A DNA stretch of 64,000 bases from positions 62,001 to 126,000 of the forward strand of contig NZ_BMLK01000006.1 in assembly GCF_014645195.1 (NCBI RefSeq), written 5' to 3'. Positions 36,617-45,718 of this stretch are shown piece after piece. The translations under genes were made by a program, and so were the position numbers. The DNA comes from Novosphingobium indicum (GTDB lineage Bacteria; Pseudomonadota; Alphaproteobacteria; Sphingomonadales; Sphingomonadaceae). Positions within the stretch are counted from its first letter, which is position 1; the number at the start of each line of letters is the position of its first letter. The notes under the pieces were generated by a model. The model was not told the origin of the DNA. It saw only the letters and a program-made list of their open reading frames with translations, and did no database searches.

Positions 36617-36766
36617 CGCGTCAAAATCCAATTCATTGCGTGCTAGTGCGACTGTGTTCTGAGCAGACCCATAACCGTTCCTCCGTTAATTTTCTCGCCC
36701 GGATTTCAGATTGACCGGTAACGGGACGCTTTGACTCGACAAGATGAAACGGCCAGCTTTGTGACC

Positions 36767-37720
36767 ATGGTCGAAACCCGAGGTGAGAGTGATTCGCAGA
36801 CGGAGCGTGGCGGATGGATTCCCGGCGCGCCGGGGCTGCCCGCCTTCACGCTGCAGGCTACCGAGCCATCGGCCGTCCCGGTTCTGATCGCGGTACCGCA
36901 CGGCGGCAGGGCTTACCCGCGCGCTCTTCTCGACGACATGCGTCATTCGGAAAGCGTCGCGTTGCGGCTGGAGGATCGCTACGTCGATCACCTGGCGCAT
37001 GGAATTGCACGCGAGACCGGGGCCAATCTGCTGGTCGCCAATGCGCCAAGGGCGATGGTCGATCTCAACCGGGCGCCCGACGATGTCGACTGGGACATGT
37101 TCCTGCGGTCGGAGCGTCCTTCGGGGCCTCTGGGGCTACCGAGCCGCCGGGTCCGCAGTGGCCTTGGTGTTATCCCACGCCGGCTGCCGGGCATCGGCGA
37201 ACTTTGGCGACGGCGGTTCCGGCAGGAAGACTTGAAGGGGCGGATCGATGGAGTCCACCGGCCCTATCATGCAGCTCTGGCCGATGCCTTGGTTGCTCTG
37301 CGAGAACGATGGGGTGCGGCTTTGCTGATAGACCTGCATTCGATGCCGCCCCTGCAGGGCCGGATCGGCGCAGCGGGACCGCAAGTTGTCATAGGCGATC
37401 GTTTCGGTGCGACGTGTCACGGCAGTGTAGTCGCCACAGCCTTTGCCCAATTGGCCGCGTTCAGGCGGGAGGCAGCGCACAATCGTCCTTATGCAGGCGG
37501 CTATGTGCTCGAACGCCATGCCGATCCGCAAGCGGGGGTTCACGCCTTGCAGGTTGAAATCGACCGCAGTCGCTACCTCGATGCTGACATGGTCGAACCG
37601 GGCGCCGGTATGGCCGCAATGATCCAGGATCTGAGTGTACTTGTCCGCCAGTTGGCAGCAGTGGTGTCCGACCTGGGTCAGGATTCGAGCGACAGAGAGT
37701 GGCCGCTGGCGGCGGAATAG
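36767..37720 (+). CDS. N-formylglutamate amidohydrolase family protein
   Basis: The 317-residue protein has VLIAVPHGGRAYP, NAPRAMVDLNRAPDDVDWDMF, VHRPYHAALADAL, LIDLHSMPP and VLERHADPQAGVHALQVEIDRSRYLD. These are the metal-binding and substrate-binding motifs of the FGase family. It would hydrolyse N-formylglutamate or a related formyl amino acid. No hut genes are nearby, so the pathway is uncertain. A TTG at 36731 is an alternative start. Confidence 0.88.
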   Translation: MVETRGESDSQTERGGWIPGAPGLPAFTLQATEPSAVPVLIAVPHGGRAYPRALLDDMRHSESVALRLEDRYVDHLAHGIARETGANLLVANAPRAMVDLNRAPDDVDWDMFLRSERPSGPLGLPSRRVRSGLGVIPRRLPGIGELWRRRFRQEDLKGRIDGVHRPYHAALADALVALRERWGAALLIDLHSMPPLQGRIGAAGPQVVIGDRFGATCHGSVVATAFAQLAAFRREAAHNRPYAGGYVLERHADPQAGVHALQVEIDRSRYLDADMVEPGAGMAAMIQDLSVLVRQLAAVVSDLGQDSSDREWPLAAE

Positions 37721-37752
37721 CGCGCTTTTCGCATCCGATCGCTACCGCACAT

Positions 37753-37783
37753 AAAAAACCACCCCGCGCTATGCGCGAGGTGG
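37753..37783 (-). terminator. Intrinsic terminator of the candidate small RNA
   Basis: On the minus strand CCACCTCGCG pairs with CGCGGGGTGG (one G-T pair) around a 5-nt loop, followed by TTTTTT. It would end transcripts coming from the promoter near 37,870. Confidence 0.8.
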
Positions 37784-37853
37784 CCAAGGTTCAGGGAGGA
37801 GGTGCACGATGTGCACCAACCTGAACGGGCCATGAGGGTAGCGCCGATCAGGC
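37753..37853 (-). ncRNA. Candidate anti-SD-mimic small RNA (suhB/CcsR-like)
   Basis: An orphan transcription unit of about 100 nt is readable on the minus strand: promoter, structured body and terminator. The body folds as GTTCAGG (outer stem), GGTGCAC-ATC-GTGCACC (inner hairpin), then TCCTC and CCTGAAC closing the outer stem. CACCTCCTCCC (plus-strand GGGAGGAGGTG, 37795-37805) contains CACCUCCU, identical to the 16S anti-Shine-Dalgarno. Alphaproteobacterial small RNAs with CCUCCUCCC loops are known. Identity with any Rfam family was not tested. Confidence 0.6.
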
Positions 37854-37888
37854 ATAGCCAGCATACGCATGCCTGATCTGACATTCAA
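37846..37888 (-). promoter_or_regulatory. Sigma70-like promoter with perfect dyad over the -10 box
   Basis: On the minus strand TTGAAT (37883-37888) and TATGCT (37860-37865) are spaced 17 bp, a good -35/-10 pair. GATCAGGCAT (37846-37855) and ATGCCTGATC (37869-37878) form a perfect 10-bp inverted repeat with a 13-bp spacer, centred on the -10 box. A dimeric repressor bound there would block transcription of the downstream small RNA. Confidence 0.6.
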
Positions 37889-37942
37889 GAGATTCGTTGA
37901 TGCAAAATGAGGGCTCTTTGTCCAGCCCTGCTTTGCGTTCTT

Positions 37943-37986
37943 AAAAAGATTGGGCGGAAGTGTGACAAAATAGCAATAACTTCCGC
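37943..37986 (-). terminator. Possible terminator of the SapC gene
   Basis: GCGGAAGT (37954-37961) and ACTTCCGC (37979-37986) form a perfect 8-bp stem with a long 17-nt loop. On the minus strand it is followed by CCAATCTTTTT. It lies 15 bp after the SapC stop. Confidence 0.5.
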
Positions 37987-38000
37987 GCTATCTTTATAAA

Positions 38001-38771
38001 TCAAACGTTTGCGACAGGCTGGGGCATCTTGCCCTGCGCCATCTGGCGTCCGAAAATGTCGCGAACGAGTTCAAGCGAGAACAGGTGGGCGTAGATCAAC
38101 GGCAGCATGCCGTTCTGATTCCACTGGCGCAGAACGTCGCCGCGTACTTCGCGCAGCTTGTTCTCGTCGATCATCTGGAAGCCGCGATAGTTGAACGGCT
38201 GGCCGTTGCCGGTGTCGATGTTCAGTTCACCGTCCATCAGCAGGTCATGCTTCTTGAGTTCGGCCATGAAGTTGGCGGTCTTGTTGCCGGCAACCTCGAA
38301 GTTTTCGCAGAACTTCAGCATGTTCTTGGTGGCGTCGGTCGGCTCCGAACCCGCGAACAGGGCTTCGCCTTCTTCGATTTCACCCACCAGATCGCTGGAC
38401 GGGTCGACACAGAGCGAAAGCTCTTCCGCTTCCGGGCGCAGCTTGGCAAGCATGAAGGGGTAGCGACGGGCGTACGCCGGAACGTAGACCGGAGTATTCA
38501 GCGTGCCGTCCTCGTCGACGAAAACGTTGATGCCTTCGTTCATGCCCATGAGGGCGAGAGGGATCGGATTGTCGCCCGAAGTGAAGATAATCGGGAAATT
38601 GCGCTGCGCCTGCGGGAACTCTTCGACGGTCAGCGGAATGGAATTGACGCCCACCAGCCAGGTGGCCTTGTCAGTGGAGCGGGTTTTCCAGTTTGCGTGC
38701 TGCTGCGAATTGAGCGGAATGAGGTCCTTGTAGAACAGGGGCAGGGCAGGATTTTGCGGCGCGGTCGCCAT
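38001..38771 (-). CDS. SapC-family protein
   Basis: The 256-residue soluble protein contains the SapC pattern: FYKDLIPLNSQQHANWKTR, WLVGVNSIPLTVEEFPQAQRNFPIIF and NVFVDEDGTLNTPVYVPAYARRYPFMLA. The name comes from an S-layer gene cluster of Campylobacter; the real function is unclear. In many proteobacteria SapC genes sit beside TonB receptors or tryptophan halogenases, but here it stands alone. GGAGA precedes ATG 38771; the longer frame upstream is not supported. Confidence 0.85.
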   Translation of the reverse strand: MATAPQNPALPLFYKDLIPLNSQQHANWKTRSTDKATWLVGVNSIPLTVEEFPQAQRNFPIIFTSGDNPIPLALMGMNEGINVFVDEDGTLNTPVYVPAYARRYPFMLAKLRPEAEELSLCVDPSSDLVGEIEEGEALFAGSEPTDATKNMLKFCENFEVAGNKTANFMAELKKHDLLMDGELNIDTGNGQPFNYRGFQMIDENKLREVRGDVLRQWNQNGMLPLIYAHLFSLELVRDIFGRQMAQGKMPQPVANV

Positions 38772-38902
38772 TTTGTACTCTCCGCGAGATAGGGCTCTTG
38801 AAAAACGTGGCGTCGCTTTAGAGGCTGGCTCCGAACCGCGCAAGCACGGTGCCTTTGCGGTTCGGGGATTGCTGTTGCCAGAGAAGCGCTGGAGTCAAAA
38901 CC

Positions 38903-40324
38903 TCAAACCAGCTTTCCCGGATTGAGCAGGCCTTGCGGGTCGAGGGCGTTCTTGACGGCGCGCAGCATCGACAGGGCGACCGGATCGCCGAGTCGGGCCA
39001 GTTCGTCCCGCTTGACCTGTCCGATGCCGTGCTCAGCACTGATCGATCCGCCCCATTCCGTCACCAGATCGTGCACGCGGCGGCTGATCGCCTTGCCTTC
39101 GTTCTTTTGCCAGGCAGGCCCGTCGGTAACGGTGGGGGCTATGATGTGGTAATGGACATTGCCGTCGCCCAGGTGTCCGAAGGCAACGGCTTCCGTGCCT
39201 GGCCACTCTGCCTCAAGCATTGGGACGGTCGTCTCCACGAAGTCGGGCATCTTCTCGACCGGTACGGAAATGTCGTGCTGAACCGCCGGGCCGCGTTCGC
39301 GCTCGGCTGGTGCCACCGATTCGCGCAGGAGCCAGAACGCCTCCGCCTGTGTTTCGCTGGTGGACAGGACGGCGTCGTCGACCAGATCCTTGTCGAAGGC
39401 CTCGGCCATCATCGTCTCGCATCGCTCGCGCAAGGTTGCCGCAGACGCGCTGTCGGCTACCACTTCGATGAGTACATGCCAGGCGTGTCTGCCTTCCAGA
39501 GGCGCGCGTGCTGCGGGCAGATGAGTAAGGACGGCATCGAGGCATGCCTGCGGCATGACTTCGAAGCCCTCCAGAGCGTCACCGGCCATGTCCTCGCAAT
39601 GGAGCAGCAGGCTGCGCGCGATGCCGAGCGAGGGTAGGCCTGCCCAGATCACCACGCGGTCCGCCAGTGCGGGAACCAGCTGCAGAGTGGCTGCCGTGAC
39701 GATGCCCATCGTGCCTTCCGAACCGATGAGCAGTTGCTTGAGGTCGAAGCCGCGGTTGTCCTTCTTCAGCGGTGTGAGCATCGAGTACACCTGCCCATCC
39801 GGCAGCACGGCTTCGAGGCCGAGAACGAGCGCGCGCATCGATCCATGCCGCAAAACCTGGCAACCACCCGCATTGGTGGAGATCAGGCCGCCAACCGTTG
39901 CGGAGCCTTTGCCACCCAGTGTCAGAGGAAAACGCAGGTCTTTCTCTTCGACGGCTTCGTGCAGTGTCTGGAGCACGACCCCGGCTTCGCAGGTCACCCG
40001 GCGCGCTTCGACGTCGATCTCCCGGATCGCATTCATGCGCCGCATCGAAAGGAGAATGGCATTGCCCGTCTCGTCGGGGGTGGCGCCGCCCGACATGCCG
40101 CTGTTCCCGCCTTGCGGCACGATCGGTACGCCATGTGCCGCGCACAGCTTCACGAGCTGGGCGAGTTCTTCGGTGCTCGCAGGCGATGCCATTGCGCATG
40201 CCTTGCCGGTGTAGCGGCCGCGCCAGTCGGTAAGCCAGGGGGAAACAAGCTCCGCGTCGCGGGTCAGGCCGCGCGGCCCCAGGATGGCGGCGGCTTCGTC
40301 CAGAAATACGTTTGAAGTCATCAT
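38903..40324 (-). CDS. FAD-binding oxidase, GlcD/D-2-hydroxyacid dehydrogenase type
   Basis: The 473-residue flavoprotein has a PCMH-type FAD domain (VKLCAAHGVPIVPQGGNSGMSGGATPDE; LGGKGSATVGGLISTNAGGCQVLRHGSMR) and a C-terminal FAD-oxidase domain ending FGHLGDGNVHYHI, EHGIGQVKRDEL and ALDPQGLLNPGKLV. It would oxidise a D-2-hydroxy acid such as D-lactate, glycolate or D-2-hydroxyglutarate. Two adjacent ATG codons (40324 and 40321) are possible starts. It is divergent from a secreted hypothetical protein. Confidence 0.9.
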   Translation of the reverse strand: MMTSNVFLDEAAAILGPRGLTRDAELVSPWLTDWRGRYTGKACAMASPASTEELAQLVKLCAAHGVPIVPQGGNSGMSGGATPDETGNAILLSMRRMNAIREIDVEARRVTCEAGVVLQTLHEAVEEKDLRFPLTLGGKGSATVGGLISTNAGGCQVLRHGSMRALVLGLEAVLPDGQVYSMLTPLKKDNRGFDLKQLLIGSEGTMGIVTAATLQLVPALADRVVIWAGLPSLGIARSLLLHCEDMAGDALEGFEVMPQACLDAVLTHLPAARAPLEGRHAWHVLIEVVADSASAATLRERCETMMAEAFDKDLVDDAVLSTSETQAEAFWLLRESVAPAERERGPAVQHDISVPVEKMPDFVETTVPMLEAEWPGTEAVAFGHLGDGNVHYHIIAPTVTDGPAWQKNEGKAISRRVHDLVTEWGGSISAEHGIGQVKRDELARLGDPVALSMLRAVKNALDPQGLLNPGKLV

Positions 40325-40449
40325 GCAGGCCCTATGGCACAGACCGTGGAGCGTTTCATCCCACGAAGCTGTCGAGTTAAGCGACGGTTCAAGCTCTTGT
40401 CGTAAGGCAGGGACAACGGCATGGCCGTATTCCGGGGACCCACTGAAGA

Positions 40450-41052
40450 ATGAATCTCGCTGCCGCACTTCTCTATCCGATTGCCCTGCTGCTGCCTGCG
40501 GCCGGGGCGGTCGATAGCGACTCCCAAGCGGACGAGCCGGTGGTGGCGTCGGAAACCGAGACGCCAGCCCCGCACTATGTCTGGCCCGATTTGCCGCCGC
40601 AGGTGCTGATGCCGCGACGGCCTTTCTCCGTGCGCATGTTGCAGGATGTAGAGCCGCGTCCGGGCTGGCAGGTGCATATCGAGCAGCGCGTGCAGATCCG
40701 CATTTCGCCGCGTGGCCGGGCGCCGCGACCGCAGGACATGTTTGTCGGTATCCCCGATGGCGACTTCAGCGTACATTTCACCGAACGAAAGATTGGCAAG
40801 TGCCTCGCGATTACGGACATCGCCGGTGTCCATCCCGATCGGGGCAATCGTCTGATGCTCTATTTGCGGGATCGAAGGTTGATTGCGGCGGAGCTCGAAC
40901 GGTCCTGTCGGGCGCGAGATTTCTATTCGGGTTTCTATCTCGCGAAGACGTCGGACGGAAATCTCTGCGTCGATCGCGATACCTTGCTCTCGCGTAACGG
41001 AATGAACTGCAAGCTGACGCGAATTCGCCAGCTCGTCGAGACAGATCGCTGA
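40450..41052 (+). CDS. Secreted hypothetical protein
   Basis: The 200-residue protein has a signal peptide (MNLAAALLYPIALLLPAAGAV) and a mature part with HYVWPDLPPQVLMPRRPFSVRMLQDVEP, basic and proline-rich, then four Cys residues (KCLAI, ERSCRA, NLCVD, MNCKL) that could form two disulphides. No family is recognised; it is probably periplasmic. Divergent from the FAD oxidase gene. Confidence 0.65.
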   Translation: MNLAAALLYPIALLLPAAGAVDSDSQADEPVVASETETPAPHYVWPDLPPQVLMPRRPFSVRMLQDVEPRPGWQVHIEQRVQIRISPRGRAPRPQDMFVGIPDGDFSVHFTERKIGKCLAITDIAGVHPDRGNRLMLYLRDRRLIAAELERSCRARDFYSGFYLAKTSDGNLCVDRDTLLSRNGMNCKLTRIRQLVETDR

Positions 41053-41206
41053 TTCGTGCACGCCAGACTGGCGGGATTTCCTTGACTTTAGTGCCCTTGT
41101 CCGCATAGGGCGCGCGCAATCGCACGTCGGGTTCCTATGGGATGTCAAATTCCCGCGCGGATCTGTAAAGTGTGGCCACCTCTGATTTTCCGGAAATTTA
41201 CTGCCT

Positions 41207-42562
41207 ATGAGTTTTGCCGATCTCGGCCTGTCTGACGAATTGCTGCAAGCGGTGGAAGCCGCAGGCTATACCGAACCGACTCCGATCCAGGCACAGGCGA
41301 TCCCGCCGGTCCTGATGATGAAGGATCTTATCGGCATCGCGCAGACCGGTACCGGCAAGACCGCCAGCTTCGTGCTCCCCATGATTGATATTCTTGCGCA
41401 CGGTCGCCGTCGCGCGCTGATGCCGCGCTCGCTCATCCTCGAGCCGACGCGCGAACTCGCGGCTCAGGTGGCCGAAAATTTCGAGAAATACGGCAAGAAC
41501 CACGACCTCAAGATGGCGCTGCTGATTGGCGGCGTGCAGATGGGCGATCAGATCAAGGCACTGTCCGAAGGCGTTGACGTGCTCATCGCCACGCCCGGCC
41601 GATTGATGGACCTGTTCGAACGCGGCAAGATCCTGCTGACCGGCTGCGAACTGCTCGTGATTGACGAGGCGGACCGCATGCTCGACATGGGCTTCATCCC
41701 GGACATCGAAAGCATCTGCGCCAAGCTGCCGACCAATCGCCAGACGATGCTGTTTTCGGCGACGATGCCGCCGCCGATCAAGAAGCTGTCGGACAAGTTC
41801 CTCTCCAATCCGAAATATATCGAAGTTGCACGTCCGGCGACGACGAACATCAATATTGTGCAGTACAAGGTCCCGGTAACGGCCCGCAAGAAGCGCGAGA
41901 TGTTGCGTCACCTGCTACGCACGGACAATGTGTCGACGGCTATTGTCTTCTGCAATCGCAAGACCACGGTGCGTGAACTGGCCAAGAGCCTCAAACAGCA
42001 CGGTTTTGGTGCTGGCGAGATTCATGGCGACATGGATCAGTCCTCTCGCATCGGAGAGCTTGATCGTTTCAAGGCTGGTGAGATCAATATCCTTTGCGCC
42101 TCGGACGTCGCTGCGCGTGGTCTCGATGTCAAAGGCGTCAGCCATGTTTTCAACTTCGATACGCCCTGGCATCCGGACGACTATGTTCACCGTGTCGGCC
42201 GCACTGGTCGCGGCGGGGCCCGCGGACGTGCCTTCACGTTCGTTACTCCGGAAGATGCAGAAGCTGTCCAGAACGTTGAGAAGCTGACTGGCGGTGAGAT
42301 ACCGCTGTTCGAGTTCTCCGGAGAGCAGCCTGCCGAGGCTGCTGAAGCTGTCGAGGAAAAGCCAAAGGCACAGCGTCCCCGGCGAGCCAGGAAGGACGAG
42401 GGCGCAGAGCGTGCCGAGGCCGCTCCCCGCCAGGAAGCCAAGGAAGCGCGTTCGGAAGAGCCGCGCAAGGAACGTCGTCCGCGTCGCTCCCAACCCGAGC
42501 CGGTTGACGATGGCTGGAACGGTCCGGTCCCCGAATTCCTTCACGTTTCCGCTCTCGTCTGA
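41207..42562 (+). CDS. DEAD-box ATP-dependent RNA helicase
   Basis: The 451-residue helicase has the Q motif (GYTEPTPIQAQAIPP), motif I AQTGTGKT, PTRELAAQ, TPGRLMD, motif II VIDEADRMLDMGF, SAT in FSATMPP, ARGLDVKGVSHVFN and HRVGRTGRGG. The C-terminal tail (about 375-440) is a basic/acidic low-complexity extension typical of RhlE-like helicases that bind RNA. It would unwind RNA in ribosome assembly or decay. Confidence 0.93.
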   Translation: MSFADLGLSDELLQAVEAAGYTEPTPIQAQAIPPVLMMKDLIGIAQTGTGKTASFVLPMIDILAHGRRRALMPRSLILEPTRELAAQVAENFEKYGKNHDLKMALLIGGVQMGDQIKALSEGVDVLIATPGRLMDLFERGKILLTGCELLVIDEADRMLDMGFIPDIESICAKLPTNRQTMLFSATMPPPIKKLSDKFLSNPKYIEVARPATTNINIVQYKVPVTARKKREMLRHLLRTDNVSTAIVFCNRKTTVRELAKSLKQHGFGAGEIHGDMDQSSRIGELDRFKAGEINILCASDVAARGLDVKGVSHVFNFDTPWHPDDYVHRVGRTGRGGARGRAFTFVTPEDAEAVQNVEKLTGGEIPLFEFSGEQPAEAAEAVEEKPKAQRPRRARKDEGAERAEAAPRQEAKEARSEEPRKERRPRRSQPEPVDDGWNGPVPEFLHVSALV

Positions 42563-42608
42563 ACGAATCACCGCGACAAGTCACAGCTCTGGCCGTTAGG
42601 CTGGAGCC

Positions 42609-43421
42609 ATGACTTCAGCCGCTGTTCATCCCCGCATTTCGGTCAGCGTGGTTTCGGCCATGCGCTGGCCCGTTGCCCGGACCCTCGATTTTCTTTCCGG
42701 CCTTGGCGTAGGCGCCATATCGCTGACGACTGCACGGCTTGGCGATCCGCCGGATGAGGTGATCGACCTGGTTGGCGGGAGCGGTATGAAAGTGGCGTCT
42801 GTCGGAACCGGCGGTGCCTCGCTGATCGATGATGCCCAAACAACGCTGGGCCATCTGCGCCCGCTGATCGACGCGGCGGTCGCTTTGAACTGCCCTTCTG
42901 CCTTCACTGTATCCAGGCCCGCGCCCGAGCGCATGCCGACCGACGAAGCGTTTGATCGTCTGGTCGCGATGATGGGGCTCGCCAATGGCTATGCGATCCA
43001 GTCTGGCGTGCGGCTGGGGGTGGAGCACAACTCCATCGCCAATCGCGAACTCGGTTTCGTGAGTTCGCTTGCTGCTGCCTGCGAACTGGGCGTGCGCGCT
43101 GACCTCGGTGTGGTGGTGGAACTGCAGAACTGCTGGCACGAGCGCGATCTGCCGCGACTGTTTCGGGAACATCACGAAAGATTTCTGATCGTCAACGTCA
43201 GCGACTTCAAAGTCGGCGAGGATCTGAAGTTCAATCGCCGCGTGCCCGGCGATGGTTCCATCCCGCTCGAATGGCTCATTGGCGAACTTCTCGATGCAGG
43301 CTACTGCGGGTACTTCGACATCGAGTTTCTCGGTCCGGCTATCGAAGCAGAGGGATACGAGACGGCAATCGCGCGCAGCGTGGAGTGGCTGGCCGAACGG
43401 CTGACGCGCTGGGGCGTCTAG
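42609..43421 (+). CDS. Sugar phosphate isomerase/epimerase-like TIM-barrel protein
   Basis: The 270-residue protein resembles the AP-endonuclease-2/xylose isomerase-like family: VRLGVEHNSIANRELGFVSS, CWHERDLPRLFREHHERFLIVNVSDFKVG, NRRVPGDGSIPLEWLIGELLDAGYCGYFDIEFLGP. The Glu, His and Asp residues in these segments would bind a metal. The substrate is unknown. The stop codon overlaps the convergent uvrD stop by 4 bp. Confidence 0.8.
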   Translation: MTSAAVHPRISVSVVSAMRWPVARTLDFLSGLGVGAISLTTARLGDPPDEVIDLVGGSGMKVASVGTGGASLIDDAQTTLGHLRPLIDAAVALNCPSAFTVSRPAPERMPTDEAFDRLVAMMGLANGYAIQSGVRLGVEHNSIANRELGFVSSLAAACELGVRADLGVVVELQNCWHERDLPRLFREHHERFLIVNVSDFKVGEDLKFNRRVPGDGSIPLEWLIGELLDAGYCGYFDIEFLGPAIEAEGYETAIARSVEWLAERLTRWGV

Positions 43422-45718
43422 TCGGCCACCTTCACGAAGCTGTCGAGTACGCGCTTGCGGCCGGATTTCTCAAATTCGATTTCCAGCTTATTGCCTTCCT
43501 GCTCGGCAATCGTGCCGTAACCGAACTTCTCATGAAACACGCGCGCGCCAATGGTGAGGTCGGTGCGCGGTTTGGCGGCAAAGCTGGCGGCGCTGCGCGT
43601 GCTTTCGGTGATGCGGCGCGGTTTGGGATCGAATTCCTGCCGGGCTGCCCGTTGCCAACCGGGACCGCGTGTAATGGTACGGGCAGGCTGCGCGCGAGCG
43701 ACATCGGCGAAGGGATCGGCATGTTCGGACCACTGCGCCCGCCAGAGCGACGCACCGCCGGTCAGCGTCGTTTCGCTGTCGACGTGGTCGTCGGGCAGCT
43801 CGGCAATGAAGCGTGAGGGGATCGAACTGGTCCACTGGCCATAGATGCGGCGGTTCGCGGCGTGCAGGATCGTGCATTTCCGGCGCGCGCGAGTAATTGC
43901 CACGTAGGCGAGCCGGCGTTCCTCTTCGAGGCTGGCGAGCCCGCCTTCGTCGAGCGAGCGCTGCGAGGGGAAAACGCCTTCCTCCCAGCCGGGCAGGAAG
44001 ACGTGGTCGAATTCCAGCCCCTTGGCGGCGTGCATGGTCATGATCGTGACCTTTTCCTCTTCCGAGGCGGCCTCGTTGTCCATCACCAGGCTGACGTGTT
44101 CGAGGAAATCGCCTAGGCTCTCGTATTCCTCCATGGCTCTTGCGAGCTCGGTGAGGTTTTCGAGACGGCCTGCAGCTTCGGCGGTCTTTTCCGCCTGCAG
44201 GGCATCGGTGTAGCCGCTTTCATCGAGCACCGTGCGTATCAGATCGGCCGGGTTCTCGGTCTTCTCGAGATCGCGCCAGCGGGCGAAGTCTCGCATCAGC
44301 GAAAGGAACGTGTTGCGCGCGCGCGCAGGCAGCTCGTCGGTGTCGATGATCTCGATCGCGGCTGCCGCCAGCGGGATCGACCGGCGCCGGGCGAGCAGGT
44401 GCAGCTTTTCGAGTGCCTTGGCGCCAAGGCCGCGCTTGGGCGAATTGTAGATGCGTTCGAACGCAAGATCGTCGGCCGGCTGGGCGATCACCCGAAGATA
44501 GGCCAGCGCGTCGCGAATTTCCGCACGTTCATAGAAGCGGAAACCGCCGATAATCCGGTACTTGAGGCCGATACTTATGAACCGGTCTTCGAACTCGCGG
44601 GTCTGGTACTGCGCGCGTACGAGGATGGCGATCTGATCGAGCGGGGCGCCTTCGCGTTCGAGCCGCTCGATATCGTCACCCACGCGGCGGGCTTCCTCTG
44701 GGGCATCCCACACGCCGATGACGCGCAGCTTGTCGCCGGGGTGCTTTTCGGTCCACAGCGTCTTGCCGAGGCGCTGGCTGTTCTCGTTGATGAGGCCGGA
44801 AGCGGCTGCGAGGATCTGCGGCGTGGAGCGGTAGTTCTGTTCCAGACGGATGACCTTGGCGCCCGGAAAATCCTTTTCAAACCGCAGGATATTGGCAACT
44901 TCTGCGCCGCGCCATGAATAGATTGACTGGTCATCGTCACCCACCACGCAGATGTTCTGGCGGCCCTGCGCGATCAGGCGCAGCCACAGGTACTGGACTT
45001 GGTTGGTGTCCTGATACTCGTCCACCATCACGTATTTGAAGCGCTGCTGGTACTGCTCCAGAACCTCGCGATTGGTGCGCAGGATGTTGAGCATGTGCAG
45101 CAGAAGATCGCCGAAGTCGCAGGCGTTCAGGGCCTTCAACCGGTCCTGATAGAGACGGTAGAAATGCTGGCCCTTGCCATTGGCATAGGCCTCGTTCTCG
45201 CCGGCATCGAGGTCCTCCGGGTTGAGGCCGCGGTTCTTCCAGCGATCGATGCAGCCTGCCAGCTGGCGCGGCGGCCAGCGCTTTTCGTCGAGCCCTTCCG
45301 ACTGGATGAGCTGCTTGAGCAGGCGGAGCTGATCGTCGGTGTCGATAATTGTATAGTTGGATTGCAGTCCGACCAGTTCGGCGTGACGGCGCAGCATCTT
45401 GGCCGCAATCGCGTGAAACGTGCCCAGCCACGGCATGCCTTCCACCGCAGGCCCGATCAGGTGCCCCACGCGCTCGCGCATCTCGCGCGCCGCCTTGTTG
45501 GTGAAGGTCACGCACAGGATCTCGCTGGGCCAGGCAAGCCGGCTGCGCACGAGGTTCGCCAGCCGCCGGGTGAGCGCCGATGTCTTCCCCGTTCCCGCTC
45601 CGGCCAGCATCAGGACGGGGCCTTCGGTCGTCAAAACGGCATCGCGTTGCGGCGCGTTCAATCCGCCCAGCAAAGGGTCTTGGGCATTGGTGGGCAGGGG
45701 GGATTGCAGGTCGTTCAC
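43418..45718 (-). CDS. uvrD: UvrD/PcrA-family DNA helicase
   Basis: The 766-residue superfamily 1 helicase has LNAPQRDAVLTTEGPVLMLAGAGTGKT (motif I), FTNKAAREM, MVDEYQDTNQVQ (motif II), VVGDDDQSIYSWRGAEV, RLEQNYRS, MTMHAAKGLEFDHVFLPGWEEG and VAITRARRK. The C-terminal Tudor-like region IGARVFHEKFGYGTIAEQEGNKLEIEF is typical of PcrA/UvrD. GTG 45718 is chosen because conserved residues begin just after it; the longer frame has no similarity to the family. It acts in nucleotide-excision and mismatch repair. Confidence 0.92.
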   Translation of the reverse strand: MNDLQSPLPTNAQDPLLGGLNAPQRDAVLTTEGPVLMLAGAGTGKTSALTRRLANLVRSRLAWPSEILCVTFTNKAAREMRERVGHLIGPAVEGMPWLGTFHAIAAKMLRRHAELVGLQSNYTIIDTDDQLRLLKQLIQSEGLDEKRWPPRQLAGCIDRWKNRGLNPEDLDAGENEAYANGKGQHFYRLYQDRLKALNACDFGDLLLHMLNILRTNREVLEQYQQRFKYVMVDEYQDTNQVQYLWLRLIAQGRQNICVVGDDDQSIYSWRGAEVANILRFEKDFPGAKVIRLEQNYRSTPQILAAASGLINENSQRLGKTLWTEKHPGDKLRVIGVWDAPEEARRVGDDIERLEREGAPLDQIAILVRAQYQTREFEDRFISIGLKYRIIGGFRFYERAEIRDALAYLRVIAQPADDLAFERIYNSPKRGLGAKALEKLHLLARRRSIPLAAAAIEIIDTDELPARARNTFLSLMRDFARWRDLEKTENPADLIRTVLDESGYTDALQAEKTAEAAGRLENLTELARAMEEYESLGDFLEHVSLVMDNEAASEEEKVTIMTMHAAKGLEFDHVFLPGWEEGVFPSQRSLDEGGLASLEEERRLAYVAITRARRKCTILHAANRRIYGQWTSSIPSRFIAELPDDHVDSETTLTGGASLWRAQWSEHADPFADVARAQPARTITRGPGWQRAARQEFDPKPRRITESTRSAASFAAKPRTDLTIGARVFHEKFGYGTIAEQEGNKLEIEFEKSGRKRVLDSFVKVAD

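Noticed and set aside
37790..37835. A plus-strand leader peptide: GGGAGGAGGTG followed by ATGTGCACCAACCTG and a stop.
   Set aside because: The very strong ribosome-site-like sequence gives only an 8-residue peptide, no plus-strand promoter is visible and no gene follows on that strand. The minus-strand small RNA explains the hairpins, T-run and promoter better.
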